64,000 nucleotides of DNA from Dolomedes plantarius. Taxonomy: Eukaryota; Arthropoda; Arachnida; Araneae; Dolomedidae. This document shows positions 10,783 through 22,219 of the stretch, piece after piece (the first letter of the stretch is position 1; each line of letters opens with the position of its first letter). The notes below the pieces were generated by a model, which did no database searches, had not been told where the DNA came from, and saw only the letters and a program-made list of their open reading frames with translations. Position numbers and translations under genes: made by a program. Location: positions 147,748,118 through 147,812,117 of the forward strand of contig OU015499.1 in assembly GCA_907164885.2 (NCBI GenBank). Reading direction: 5' to 3'.

Positions 10783-11634
10783 TAGGGATGCGACATCGAT
10801 GTTTTGATAAAAAAATCGATGTTTCAACATCGATTTATTGAAGCCGGTGTTTTTTTAACATCGATATTTTGTGCTCGATGTTTTACGTTGTCTCGATTTT
10901 TTTTTTTTTTTAATGAAAAAGTACCGTAATAAAAAAAAATACCACGTAGCATAATTTTCACATTCAGTAAATGTAAGTCTGAATTCTGAAAAGGAATAAT
11001 ACAAAAGGGGGAATGATTCCTTAGCAAACAGACAAATGGCAATTAACAACCAATGAACCTATCAGAGCGCTTGGAATGTTCCTGAAACTCCAGAACTTTC
11101 CATGGGGTTTTATTTTACAAATAGTATATACACGAGTGCATCCATTTAAGTTTTTGTTTTGTTCTGGTTTTATATAAGTTGACGTTAATACGTATTATTA
11201 GTAAGATGCCTCCCAAAAGTACCGTTCGGAAATATTTTTACAAAACCACTGAAAAATTGGCGAAATGCAATATTTGCCTTAAGTCCCTCAAAACTTCTGG
11301 CAATACCACGAATTTATCTGGACATTTGAAGGAAAAACATGGCGGCATTTACAACGAGAATTTTGAGTCATCAATGTAGCCCAAAGCAATTAAGTTTTTG
11401 TCATTTATGCCTGCCCAATCAGAGAGTAAAATTAAATCACCCCTCGCCCCACGACTAACGGAAGTAACATTAATGTTAGAGATTACTAAACCAGTTTTTA
11501 AAAATGGATGTTCTAAAACATCGATGTTTAAAACATCGATGGTTTTTGGGCGATTTTTTATTAGCATCGATGTTTTAATATTGAAAATCGATGTTTCAAA
11601 ACATCGATGTTTTGTTATCGATGTCGCATCACTA
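10783..11634 (+). mobile_element. small hAT element with ATCGAT-rich subterminal repeats
   Basis: The termini are inverted: TAGGGATGCGACATCGAT on the left and TAGTGATGCGACATCGAT read inward from the right. They are flanked by an 8-base target duplication, GCAAGTAC (10775-10782) and GCAAGTTC (11635-11642), one mismatch. Both ends are packed with variants of ACATCGATGTTT, a palindromic-core repeat as found at transposase-binding subterminal regions. The 852-base interior codes only for a BED finger. An 8-base duplication plus BED finger supports hAT membership. The copy at 44494-45345 is nearly identical. Confidence 0.8.
11206..11379 (+). CDS. lone BED-type zinc finger, remnant of a hAT transposase
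   Basis: A 57-residue frame starting MPPKSTVRKYFYKTTEKLAK with the pattern CNIC (two Cys), then SGNTTNLSGHLKEKHGG (two His). This is a BED finger, the DNA-binding N-terminus of hAT transposases and ZBED proteins. I chose the ATG at 11206, about 30 bases after a TATATAA motif at 11171-11177. A TAG ends it just after the finger. A further 30 or so residues of likely transposase linker lie in another frame (11398 onward). The catalytic RNase-H-like and dimerisation domains are absent. If expressed it could only bind DNA, possibly the element's own ends; this last point is inference. Confidence 0.65.
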   Translation: MPPKSTVRKYFYKTTEKLAKCNICLKSLKTSGNTTNLSGHLKEKHGGIYNENFESSM

Positions 11635-11642
11635 GCAAGTTC

Positions 11643-13556
11643 ATGACTTCAAGAGTAAGTTTTTGTTAGTTTCTTACGTAACCAAATAAAAATTCCCGAC
11701 GAATGTCCTATATTTTTCGATCAGCTTTGCTGATTTTTGTCTGTGCGTTCCAAAAAAGACTATTCATCTTCACTAAATTTGACGCGGAGACAAGAGTTAT
11801 TCTTTTGTTAGGCGGCCATAATATTTCAGTTCAGTTTTTAAAAGAACTAACATAATATATTTCATATACTGTGTAAAGCCCACTCGCAACTTTTGAGATA
11901 TGAATTCATGAGCTAAACATGATCCATAAAAAATTGGGTCCAAGTCATAATTTTAATGCAAGAGACAACAAGAAAATTAACTTTACGATGACTTGTCTAT
12001 AACTAGAAACTATAAATTCAAGCACGCAGTGTTAGTTATTTTTCATTCGCATAGAAGATCGATTACAAAATTTAACTTCAATGATAATTCAGTGAAAAAT
12101 AATCTCTGTTAGCAAGAGAAACATTTGTAGATGTACAAAAATTGAAATTAAAAGCTGTTTGAACCTACTACTAAACGACTTTACTTATTTTTTTTCCATT
12201 TTCGCCACTTTTTTTATTCGTATTTTTTTTTTAAATTGTTTCGTTGTCCCTCTCCGATATATCTTTTTTCGTATTTAAATTGGCGACAGATTCTGACTCT
12301 AAATTTGTCCAGCTATAAATAATTTTTTCTACTTCTGTTACACCGCCTGTAAAAAAGGGTTTCTTGACGCCATTAAAACGTACTCACCAAGGAAAGCTTC
12401 TAAATTTTCTTAAAAGCGAAACCAGTGATAAAACTTGTCTTGCATTTGCATTACCTTCATTTGTTACGTGTATTCTCTTTTAAACACAGAAAATTTAGAA
12501 AAGAACTTAAGATTCGCTTTGAAAGGTTTTTTTTTTTGACATATTTACAGAGAACTTCATAAATATTTGAGTATGTCACAAGTTTGCTCATGTATGGATG
12601 TTCTAAATCAGTGATTCTAAACCTTTTTGTCTGCCAAAACTCTTAAATCTAACGTCAAAACAATAATATTTTCAAATGTAGATATTTCTGTTCTTTATGT
12701 ATGCTCAAGATGGGTCAAGTGCATAAATTTCTGGAAAAACACGTATTTCCCTTTTTCAGCTTAAAACATGCTAAATCTTTTAGAATCAAACAAAACGGAC
12801 AGATTGTCTCTAAGATGATTACTTTGCCAAACGCAGCGTTTATATTCAGTACTGTCTGTGAGTACACTACTATTTATGAGTACTTTTAAGTCCGCTTACC
12901 TCGGAATAGAATATTACGATTGACTTAAAAAACAGTTGATCTAAAGATAGTTGCAAAATATCTCTGAGAAATTTTGTAGAGCATATCTTTATTCCATTAA
13001 TCTTAAACAGTCTTCAGGGTTTATAATTTAGACTAAAATTTCTGAAAATAATTGAACTCGGAAAAAAAAAACCACCACGAAAAGATAATCCTTTATACTG
13101 TTTTAAAATTTTTATGTATAAGATATTTGAAATACCAGACAAATTATCTAGAAACTTTCCAGCGCAAAATGTGAAAGAAATATATGCAAATAAGGTTATT
13201 GGCTCTTCGAATCTATATAAAAAAATAAACATGAATTAAAATTTAAATTTATAAGTTTCAGTTTGTTAATTCGTGTAGGAGAAATTTTCTCTATGGTAAT
13301 AAGTCACTTTAAAAAATCCGTACAAATTGTAAGTAGACAAAAAAATTAAATTTCTTTGTTCTTAACTGCTCTTAAAGAAAACGGAAAATGCATATAAATT
13401 AAAAAAATATTTATAACCTGATTTAGGTGTTTCGATTTCTAATCCACCAGTTGTTCTCATTTTGACAAACAATTATAAATTCACAAGATCAGTTATAAAG
13501 AAAAAAAACTGGCCGTCCTCTTGGAGTAGTAATTATCAAACTTACTGTAATTGACT
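11643..13556. other. AT-rich spacer, no gene recognised
   Basis: Several T- and A-runs and short frames only (for example 12701-12889). They are preserved in the second copy simply because the two copies are almost identical here. Confidence 0.45.
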
Positions 13557-13596
13557 TACTGTACTGTTATGGCATGCTTGAATACTGTACTGTTAT

Positions 13597-13657
13597 GGCA
13601 TGCTTGAAACTTCATTTTATGAATGTACCATTCATAAAATAAAGTTTCAAGCATGCC
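13597..13657. repeat. 61-base near-perfect palindrome (hairpin), orientation differs from second copy
   Basis: The left arm GGCATGCTTGAAACTTCATT and its partner ending AGTTTCAAGCATGCC fold into a long stem with a few-base loop around 13625-13628. The left outer part is itself preceded by a direct duplicate of TACTGTACTGTTATGGCATG. At 47311-47371 the same palindrome reads as its reverse complement (see findings). Confidence 0.85.
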
Positions 13658-13700
13658 ATGCCGAGTATTCAATGTTATCTTTTCTGCATTTATATATTAC

Positions 13701-13774
13701 TTAGCTGAATACCCGTGCTTTGCTACGGAGTACATTCAAATTAAAGACAATGGTCAATGTATGCAATTAATACC

Positions 13775-13829
<55 letters not shown>

Positions 13830-14068
13830 GGTACAAAACCTGATAAATATAAATTTAAGAAGATGAGAAGAATAAAATATAATGATAAACAGAAGTTCTG
13901 CTATACGTCTACCGGCTATACGTAATGCACAATCACGCTGCATTTCTAATCATTTGCATATCTCCCCGACATGTACCTTCATTGCAAGTTTCGTTACGAT
14001 CCCGCAATTATTTCTTGGTGCGCTAATTTTTTTTGTCCATGAGTATAATATATATATATATATATATA
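13701..14068 (+). repeat. second ACCCGTGC repeat with two long (AT)n tracts
   Basis: It opens GAATACCCGTGCTTTGCTAC, followed by the same ATT-AAA-GACAATG-CAATGTATGCAATTAAT layout seen at 7551, then (AT)n at about 13781-13825. A mid part (13905-14040) leads to another TA tract at 14047-14068, into which the Tc1 element was inserted. It recurs at 47414-47782. Confidence 0.45.
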
Positions 14069-15491
14069 CACTGCTGGCCACCCAAATTGCAACACCAAGA
14101 AAGACAAGAGATATGACAACAAAAATTATTTTGTAGATAACATGTTGGCCAAGTATCAAATGATTAAATTTATAGACTCCTGTGAAGTGTGGTTCCTGCC
14201 AAAATCAGTAGCCAGAGTAGCCGCCATTGTTGGAGATCACCGCTGTCACACGCCTCGGCATTGATTCAAAGAGACTTTGGATGAGTTCTTGGGGTACAGC
14301 AGACCAAGCAGCTTCCACACGTTACCAAAGTTGATCTGCTGTGGAAGCTGGGGATGGAATCTGGGTCAATCGTAGAGCAACCATGGACCACATGTTTTCT
14401 ATCGGCGAAAGATCCGGAGAGAGAGGCGGCCAGGGAAGCAATTCAATCTGGCGATTGACGAAGAACCGTTGGACAATGCGTGCCACGTGTGGTCGCGCAT
14501 TATCCTGTTGAAATATGGCTGTGGGCAAGCCCTGAAGGTAAGGAAGGACAACTGGCTCCACACCTCGGAGATGTAGCGCTGGCTGTTTAAAGTACCCGCA
14601 ATGCTTACTAGAGGTGTGCCAGAGTGATATCCAATACCGCCCCATACCATAATACCCGGTGCAGGACCAGGTGTGGCGGTGCATAACGCAGCTGGTTCAG
14701 CATCCTCTCTTCACGGTGTCTCCAGACTCGAATGCGACCATCGTGGTGTTGCAGACAGAAGCGTCACTCGCCAGTAAAGACAATTCCATTCCAGTCTGAT
14801 TCTGGCCGTCCACATCATTCTGTCATCGGCACCATTGGCGGCGGAGACGTCTGTGGTTCTGCGTCAAGGGTAGACAAAGCAATGGACCGTCTTGCGGACA
14901 GACCACTCTGCTGTAAACGGCGTCGAATGGTACGCGCAGACACTGGATGATGCGTTACAGACTGCATGTGCTGTGCTATGGTTTCGTGAATGTGACTGAG
15001 CAGATCCGTCACTGCCATGCGCACAATTTGCCGGTCATCACGTGAAGTGGTGCGCTTAGGTGGATGCGATCGAACACGCCGGTCCGTCGTACCGGTCCTG
15101 CATCCAACGATCACATATCCGCATTGCAGTTGTTTGATTTCGTCCAACACGACTACCGATTTCCCTGAAAGATAATCCACAAATCTCGGGAGGCCACTAT
15201 CCTTCCTCTGTCGAACTCGGAACTTGATCAAAAGATGATCGCTGTTTCGACGAGGCCATAATTGATCGTTTTTTTGAAAAAACCACAAGAAAAACACAAT
15301 TGCCGAACTTGAAATCGTCGAAATCTCCAAGCCTTAAATAGCGCTTTGAAGTGGCGCCACAGGCGCGCGTGATGTGCGTCTGCGCTGAAATTCTAATCAT
15401 TTGCATATCTCACCTCCGCAAATGCATGTTGTAAATTTCATGTTATTTGCATGTTTCCTTCAGGGTGTTGCATTTACAGTGGCCAGCAGTG
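14069..15491 (-). mobile_element. full-length Tc1/mariner element inserted in a (TA)n tract
   Basis: Terminal inverted repeats are CACTGCTGGCCACCCAAATT on the left and CACTGCTGGCCACTGTAAAT read inward from the right, both bounded by TA inside runs of TATATA. The 1423-base length and single minus-strand transposase are typical of Tc1 elements. The second copy is at 47783-49190. Confidence 0.9.
14205..15259 (-). pseudogene. Tc1 transposase, inactivated
   Basis: The gene spans about 350 codons, the normal family length, from ATG at 15257-15259 to a stop at 14205-14207. Recognisable parts are an N-terminal helix-turn-helix (clean in the second copy: GLSFREIGSRVGRNQTTAMR), the second catalytic Asp in FQQDNARPHVAR, and the third motif SPDLSPIENMW. 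Lesions shared with the second copy: the first catalytic Asp is Gly (codon at 14770-14772), TGA follows two codons later at 14764-14766, and TAA sits at 14322-14324. Copy 1 has further frameshifts in the N-terminal half. Confidence 0.85.
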
Positions 15492-15493
15492 TA

Positions 15494-16076
15494 TATATAT
15501 ATATGAAAAAAAAAATAAGGCCTTGATATGCAACGAAAGAGCAATGAATAAAATGATTTTAAATTTGTGGAAACAGCAGTTACAAATATTTTCATAATTC
15601 TGTGTTCAGTTTATTTCAAATATTTATAATTCACTATGTTAAAGTACTAGAAGCTCTTTTTTCCCCTTTTAGCCAAAATAACCTATTTTAAAAGCAACTA
15701 GCAAAGATTAGAAATGGTTTCATGAAATTATTGGTTGAAATCTCACACATAACAAAATGTAGAATGAATATGTTTAAAAAAAGTTTTAACATAGGCTAAT
15801 ATTTCACTGTGATAATACATATATGAAAATACTTCGATTAAGGAGGATATGAAATAAAATAATTTTCAAACTTTAGCTAAATGTTAAAATATTAACATTG
15901 TTGTATTCCGTTATATGATCTTCTTAGATAAAGAGTTATTGATTGTAACATTAAAAAAAAAGTCTCTGATAAAATGAATACACTGAAGATGTGATATCCT
16001 TGATTCAGTTACATACCTTAACAAAAGCTGGTAGAAATAGCTTTGCTGTGAGGACCGCGCTGGGTTTACAAGAGTA
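15494..16076. other. AT-rich spacer, no gene recognised
   Basis: No open frame of interest. A frame at 15991-16203 runs into the adjoining MITE and is not a gene. Confidence 0.45.
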
Positions 16077-16078
16077 TA

Positions 16079-16411
16079 CAGTCAAACCCCGTTATAACGA
16101 ACTTCAAGGGACCAAAGGTTCTGTTCGCTTTATCCGGTGGTTCGCTATATCCGAACCGTTAAAGAAAAATGCTATAGAGTTCACAAAATGTATAACTCAT
16201 TAGTTGCAATGTGTATTCAATAATAATGCATTAAAAATTTATAAATCTATTAAAATGATCATTAATGAATTAAATCAACTAAAATCGATTACATTAAACT
16301 GACACAATACTAATTAAATTACTTAAAATAGGAAAACGGCGAAACCAAAATTTTCTTTCGTATATCCGTGAGTTCGTTATATACCGGGTTCGCTATAACG
16401 GGGTTCAACTG
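16079..16411. mobile_element. pogo/Tigger-type MITE
   Basis: A 333-base element flanked by TA, with inverted ends CAGTCAAACCCCGTTATAAC and CAGTTGAACCCCGTTATAGC (read inward). The CCCCGTTATAACGAAC phrase is typical of pogo/Tigger-related elements. There is no coding capacity; it was probably mobilised by a pogo transposase elsewhere. The second copy is at 49776-50109. Confidence 0.8.
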
Positions 16412-16431
16412 TATATATTTTTACAGGGTTA

Positions 16432-16567
16432 GGTCCTGTTCACATCGAATTCGTCAGCTCAGTGTAAAGATTCCGTTGGCGTTGATTGGTTAAATAGTTC
16501 AAAGATCGGTATATGATTGGTTAAAATATTTTACGCTGACACTGATGGATTCTATGTGAAGATGGCC
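16432..16567. mobile_element. PIF/Harbinger-type MITE, 136 bases
   Basis: It is flanked by TTA on both sides (16429-16431 and 16568-16570), the TWA-type target duplication of PIF/Harbinger elements. Imperfect inverted repeats occupy nearly the whole length: GGTCCTGTTCACATCGAATT against GGCCATCTTCACATAGAATC. The second copy is at 50130-50265. Confidence 0.7.
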
Positions 16568-17489
16568 TTATACAGGAGTATATTATAATCGTATTAGTTG
16601 GTACCAGTCAAAACATAACGGCTAGATAGTAAATAAATGTACTAACACACAAATTATGCTCAACACATCTTGCCAAATGCAGGGGCGTTCCAACCCGGGG
16701 GTGCCAGGGGTGCGGGGCACACGGGCGGCAAGTCGGCCGCCCGGTTGAAAAAATTTTAAAACAAATTTATTAGTAAAATAATTAATATAAAAATATCATT
16801 ATGCAAGGTAACTACTTAGAGGGTAAAAATGCATTTTACAAGTATAACTGGAAAGCACATTGGTTTTAAAAACGCTGCTCCACGTCGCAACCAGTTGGGA
16901 AATAAATTGTGCGTTTTTTATTTTAACGCGTTTTAAAACCCATCATCCCTCAAATCGTGCGCATCGCCGGCATCGCGTTGGTGCGGGCGGTTTTTGGTCA
17001 GGTTGTAGGAAAATACTCGTTTATGCCCTATCCTATAAAGTACAAGGACCGGGATAATTTGGCACTATATTAATTTGAACGTGTCCATCTCAACAACTGA
17101 AAAACAGCTTTATGTTTTCGAATTTATGTGCTCGATTTTGTGATTGCTGACCAATAAAAATATTTCAGAGGTAAGTAACTTGATATTCTTTCTTTTGCGC
17201 GGTTAGCGGTTCGAATTGAAAATAAATACATTTATGGTTTGATATTTATTTTGCAAAAAAAAATTTTAAAAAAAGCTAGGATTCATTACTTAATTCTATT
17301 ATAAAGGTTTTTTTTTTTTATTTTTGCAAATGTTAAACATATACTACAGGAACAAGTGTAAACTTGATTTTTGAACTGCATCACCTTATTTCTTTAACAG
17401 GTGCGTGAAATATGGCAAAATTTTTCAGAAATCGGGGAAATATGAGTTTTTTTATTAAAGTAAATGTAGGGGATATTGTATTTAAAATA

Positions 17490-18209
17490 TGAACAAAATT
17501 AAAATGAAATCGATTTGGAACGTTTCCTTTTGCAAAATTCAATCTTTATCGAGAAACAGCTTAACTTACATTGCGCCTATTTTATAAGTTCTTTATTTGA
17601 CTACGAATGTAAAGATGAGGCTCCAAAAAATCCAGAAGACCACTTCAAAATTAATTTTACTTTGAAATATTGGACACTGCATTATCAAAATAGGAGAAAG
17701 GTTCGAACATATAAAAGAACATCATACAGTTTTCATTTTCTCAACGACCTAATAATTTCCTTGAAACAGATAAATCAAATAGATCTACAAAATGTAAATC
17801 TGTGGAAAGTATGTTACATGATCCGTTTAAAAAATGAAAAAGATATTACAGCTGAAGATTTATGCGATGAAATTGACAACGTTGCAACCCTATATTTCAC
17901 CTGAAACGAAACGCGTTAAATGTGATTCAATACCTATTTACAAATAACCTCGTCTATATGTTTCCAAATTTAGTGACTTCCATACGAATTTTTTTAAACA
18001 TTACCTGTGACTGTGGATAGCGGGAAAAGAAGCTTTCCAAAACTTAAAATGATAAAAAATTATTTGAGATCAACAATGGAACAGAAAGGCTTTCAGACTT
18101 ATCTATTATTAGTATCGAAAATATAGATACAATATTAGATGTATCAGATATTATAACAGAATTTGCATTAAAAAAAGTAAGAAAAGCAAAGATTATTGAG
18201 GCTTTTTGA
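17490..18209 (+). pseudogene. C-terminal part of a hAT transposase (ZMYM1-like/DUF4371 type)
   Basis: Across frames broken by single-base indels, the segment reads KNPEDHFKINF..ILDTALSKIGERFEHIK, then the hAT dimerisation block with VTSIRIFL, RSFPKLKMIKNYLRSTM, LSDLSIISIEN and DIITEFALKKVRKAKII, ending at TGA 18207-18209. This C-terminal pattern is known from the hAT transposase group related to zinc finger MYM-type protein 1. The N-terminal zinc-finger and most of the catalytic domain are missing from the 0.8 kb between here and the left terminus, so this was already an internally deleted element. Copy 2 (51182-51903) has a longer intact opening frame. Confidence 0.75.
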
Positions 18210-18413
18210 CTGACTATTGAGCATATGTATTAATACAAGTAGATATATGTTGTATGTATTTAATAAAACGTATTCGTTTTGATTATTATATCAATACATT
18301 AATAACTATTATTATGTTGGGTTTTATAAAATTAAAAAATAAACTGAATTTATAATATTTTCTGTAATTTGTTCTATTTAAGGTAAAAAATTTCAGATAA
18401 ATTTCAAGTAATC

Positions 18414-18785
18414 TGTAGAAATCACGATGTGGTGATTGTCATACATAATACTCCAAAAAGAGTCATCTCAGAAGGTTTTTCTTTAAACTCAACAATTCGA
18501 TTTTATTTTTCTGTAGGTAAATAATTACAGAGAGGAAAATATTGTAGTGCGATTAATATTCACAAGCCGCGAGCCGCTATCTGACCAACAGGTGTCAGTG
18601 TCTAGTACGGACCAACTATCGCTTGAACTCGCGTGAACTACTGACCAGAGTCATCTTTACTTCGCTTCTTCGCGCGCATCTGCCCATGCGCAGTGTTTGC
18701 GGAGCAGACGCCAGCGCATGTATCCATACGCTGATGTTCGCTAGCGCTGACATCTAGCGGCGCTGAAAATAAAGAGTTCCCTACA
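18414..18785 (-). repeat. 3' LTR of the gypsy element
   Basis: 372 bases with TG...CA ends (TGTAGAAATCACGATG to GAGTTCCCTACA on the plus strand). It closely matches the other LTR except that it lacks the MITE. It contains an AATAAA-type motif near its transcribed end. Confidence 0.9.
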
Positions 18786-18801
18786 GTACTCCTCCCCCAA
18801 G
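18786..18801 (-). other. polypurine tract
   Basis: Directly next to the 3' LTR, the minus strand reads TTGGGGGAGGAGTAC, the purine-rich primer site for plus-strand DNA synthesis expected in this position. Copy 2: 52480-52495. Confidence 0.75.
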
Positions 18802-18819
18802 TACCGAAGGTACGAGGAG

Positions 18820-21800
18820 TTAAAGGTACGGTGGGTTAAAGCGGACATGCCTTCCAGAGCGTGTAACAGTAGTTGGTACACTCTGGAGATCCTGCTGGTC
18901 CCTAGAGGAGGTTGGCGGTAATGCATCAGGAGTAGGCCAAATCGTCGTGTTTGGGAGGAACCATGAGGAAGTCACGATATCTTTGTTTGCATCTGCCATG
19001 AAAAATGCTGGGTTCAAACGGTCGAGGTTGATGACAGATTGTGAACCGTTGACCGAGCAATGTAAATGCGTTTGTGTTCGAGCAACGATTTGTATGGGTC
19101 CCACTATAAGGAGGTTGGAGAGACTTCTTCACTCCATCGCGTCGGATGAAAGCATGAGATCAGGTCTCAAGTGCAGGATGCTGTGAAAATTCTGCTTTTA
19201 TTGTGTGCAGACGTTTGTGTAGGAGCCAATGCTGTGCATTAGCTGTCGCAAATGTGTACGAAAAATGGCTGGCTCCTCCACTGGAGCTGCTGAGGGAGAG
19301 ATAAGCTCACTGGTAGACTTAGAGTAGAGCCATAGACCAGTTCTTAGGTCGTACACTGTAGGTCATTTTTAATGCTGACCGAAGTCCTATCAGAACCAAC
19401 GGAAGTGTTTCTGTCCACTTGATGGTTCGGTAGCACATCAGGGCTTTGTTTCAACGATCGGTGGAAACGCTTCAACAAGTCAAGTGCTCTGGGGATGGTA
19501 CGGTGTCGTACGGATGCTCCGCGTGCCAAACAAAGACGTTCAATGATCGAACAACGACGATTAGAACTGGCGACCCTGATCCGTCGTGATCCACAGATGG
19601 TACGCCAAACCGGGCAATCCAGTGATTTAGGAAGGCACGGGCGACGGTCTCCGCTGTTATGTCACCAATAGGAATAGCTTCAGGCCATCTGGTGAATCTA
19701 TCGAAGCACGTCAACAGGTAGCAAAAACCATTCGAAGGTGGCAAGGGCCAACCAAATCCACATGCACATGATCGAACCTCTGATTCGGAATCGTGAATGC
19801 TTGGATGGGACAATGGTTATGCCTCGATACCTTTGATCGTTGGCAGTCAATGCAGGAACGGGCAGGGCCTTTTTATCGCATGGGCCAAATCGGGACTTTG
19901 CCCAGGGCCCCCTGATGCTAGGGGCCCCAAAACCCCCTTGTGGTATGCACCTCTATACTTCTAATAGTATGTATTTTTATAAGATGTCCGTAAGGGGGAG
20001 GGCCCCCAAATAGCATCTGCCCAGGGGCCCCCAGCGTTCATAATCGGGCCCTGGGAAGGGGTCAACTCGGCAACATCTTTGAAATTGCCGGCCAGATATA
20101 TGCGCTCCAAGACGAGTTTCTTAGTTGCACGAATTCCTGGATGCGACAGATTGTGCAAAGAACAAAATATTTTCTTACTGCAGGTTGGTAGGTACATATG
20201 GTCTGATTTTAGTGTTGCTCGTGTCACAACTTATAAAACAGTTTTGAGCCAACTTTAATGGACAGATGTTGTAGTGAGCACATTAGAGGTCTTTCAACAG
20301 ACGTTGTAACTCACTATCGTCTTTTTTGAGCTGCAGCGAGTGGAGCAAAATCACACTGGTACAGATGTTATCGATTGTTTCGATGCGTGTCAAGCATCGG
20401 CCACACATGTCATGACCCAGGAAATATCCTAATGTCCGTGCTAAACTGAGCTATAAATTCTTTTGCCTTAATTGTCTGGGGGAATCGGAATTTGAATTTT
20501 GGTGAAAGCGTATGGTAAGAGGTCGATGATCAGTGAAAATTGAGAAGGATGAGCCTTCGAGATCATCTCTAAAATTTTATAGCTGCGTATATGGCGAAAG
20601 CTCTCTGTCGTATGTACTATACTTCTGTTCCGAAGAGGGAAAGTTTTCGAGAGAAAAAAGCTAGCGGCTGAGGGCCATTAGTACTTTGAGCATGTAAAAC
20701 TCCTCCAATAGCGATGTCAGACGCATCAACCGTTAGAGAGAGTTTTGGTTAGGGGCACGGAAACATAATGTTGTCAGCATTCACGAGAAAAGATTTGCAT
20801 TTGGCAAGGCAGCACAGGTTTCGTCAGTCCACGGGACGGGACGATTATCGTTCTTTTTTGAGTCTTTAAGGAATTCGTGGAGAGGAGCTTGCGTGTTCTC
20901 TGCGCTTTTGGAAGGAAGCGACGGTAAAAATTAATCATAGCGAGGAAACGTCTCAGCTGAGAGATAGTATCAGGCATCGGAAAATCCGAGATAATTTGGG
21001 TTTTTTTTTGGGGAGAGGTTTTACTCCAGAAGGGGTGATTAAGCAACCCAAAAAGGACACAGATGATTTACCAAGTACACATTTGGAGGGGTTCAGTTTT
21101 AACCCATATTGCTTTAAGCGATCGAATACTTGCCGAAGGTGTTTCAAGTGATCGTTTTCATTGTCTGACGCAATAAGGATGTCATCAAAATACGGGACGC
21201 AAAAGGTCAAACCAGACAACACCTGATGAATAAACCTTTGAAATGTTTGCCCTGCGTTACGTAGACCAAAGGGGGTGGACAGGAATTCGAAGAGACCAAA
21301 TGGAGTCGTGACTGCGGTCTTGGGTATGTCTTCGGGATAAACCGAATTTGGTGGTAAGCGCGAGCCAAGTCCAAGGTTGAAAAATATGTTTTCCGAAGAA
21401 AATTTGAGTGCAATCCTGTATGTGAGGGACTGGGTATCGATCAGGAATTGTCACCGAATTTAGACGACGGTAGTCGCCACATGGACGCCAGTCGCCATTA
21501 GCCTTTTTAACCCATGTGCAGGGGACTTGCCCATGGGCTTTTGAGGGACGAATGATGCCTTGAGACAAAAGGAACTCAAATTCCTGACGTGCAGCCCGGA
21601 GAAGTTCCGGAGACAGACGCCGGGGCTTTGCAAATACGGGAGGTCCTTTAGTTTCAATATGATGGAAAATAGTTGATGGTTGTATGTTATTAGAATTTTG
21701 ACATTGGGTTAGCAAGTACTCTATTAGAAAATTGAGAGGGGTTAGTAAGTTCTGGGTACGTGCTTAGGATTTTTTCAAATTTAGAATCCCCTACAGAATG

Positions 21801-22219
21801 AAATATTCGTGCTAAGAGGGTTTATCATTAGGGGTTTTACCACCATAGGACAATTTGGTCTCGGCATCAATTAATCTATTGTTTTTTTACGTCAACTAAT
21901 AATTGAAATGTTTGAGGAAATCGGAGCCTATGATGGTTGGCTTACGTCGGCTATGACAACGACCACTGAAAAGTACGGCGTAAATGTAATCCAATGTCAG
22001 GAGTTTGGTACCAAAGGTAGATATTTCGGAACCATTGGCCGCGAAAAGGACTAAACTGTCACGAGCTTTTTGCCTGAGGAGTGATACGTCGAGGAATGAC
22101 TGAGATATCGGCGCCGTATCAATAAGAAATTCTAACATAGTAACGGATCAGCCAAAAGAATGCGATTAACGTGGCGAGTCGCGGGTATGGCCATCAGGCG
22201 ACCGCCGATCTAGTTTCCC
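18820..22219 (-). pseudogene. gypsy pol polyprotein, frameshifted copy
   Basis: Fragments in different frames, in order from the high coordinates: protease (partly garbled), reverse transcriptase with [12 protein letters not shown], RNase H remnants, integrase zinc-binding segment HNLSHPGIRATKKLVLE, integrase core, and C-terminal tail ending FNPPYL. Integrase is split by a MITE at 19863-20053. Nearly every break is a one-base indel absent from copy 2, so most look like sequence error; the MITE and the TAA in the CTT-stop-ELVYG segment are shared and real. See 52514-55900 for domain positions. Confidence 0.8.
19863..20053. mobile_element. hAT-type MITE inside integrase
   Basis: Ends CAGGGCC with flanking GGAACGGG (19855-19862) and GGAAGGGG (20054-20061), an 8-base duplication that is exact in copy 2. 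The interior is rich in GGGCCCC-type inverted segments. It interrupts the integrase frame after the H2C2 zinc-binding region. Confidence 0.8.

Noticed and set aside
15991..16203. 70-residue plus-strand frame
   Set aside because: It runs through the terminal inverted repeat of the pogo-type MITE and has no independent support.
19961..20227. Minus-strand frame ending in MNAGGPWADAIWGP-type residues as a novel protein
   Set aside because: It is the integrase zinc-binding segment reading out into the hAT-type MITE.
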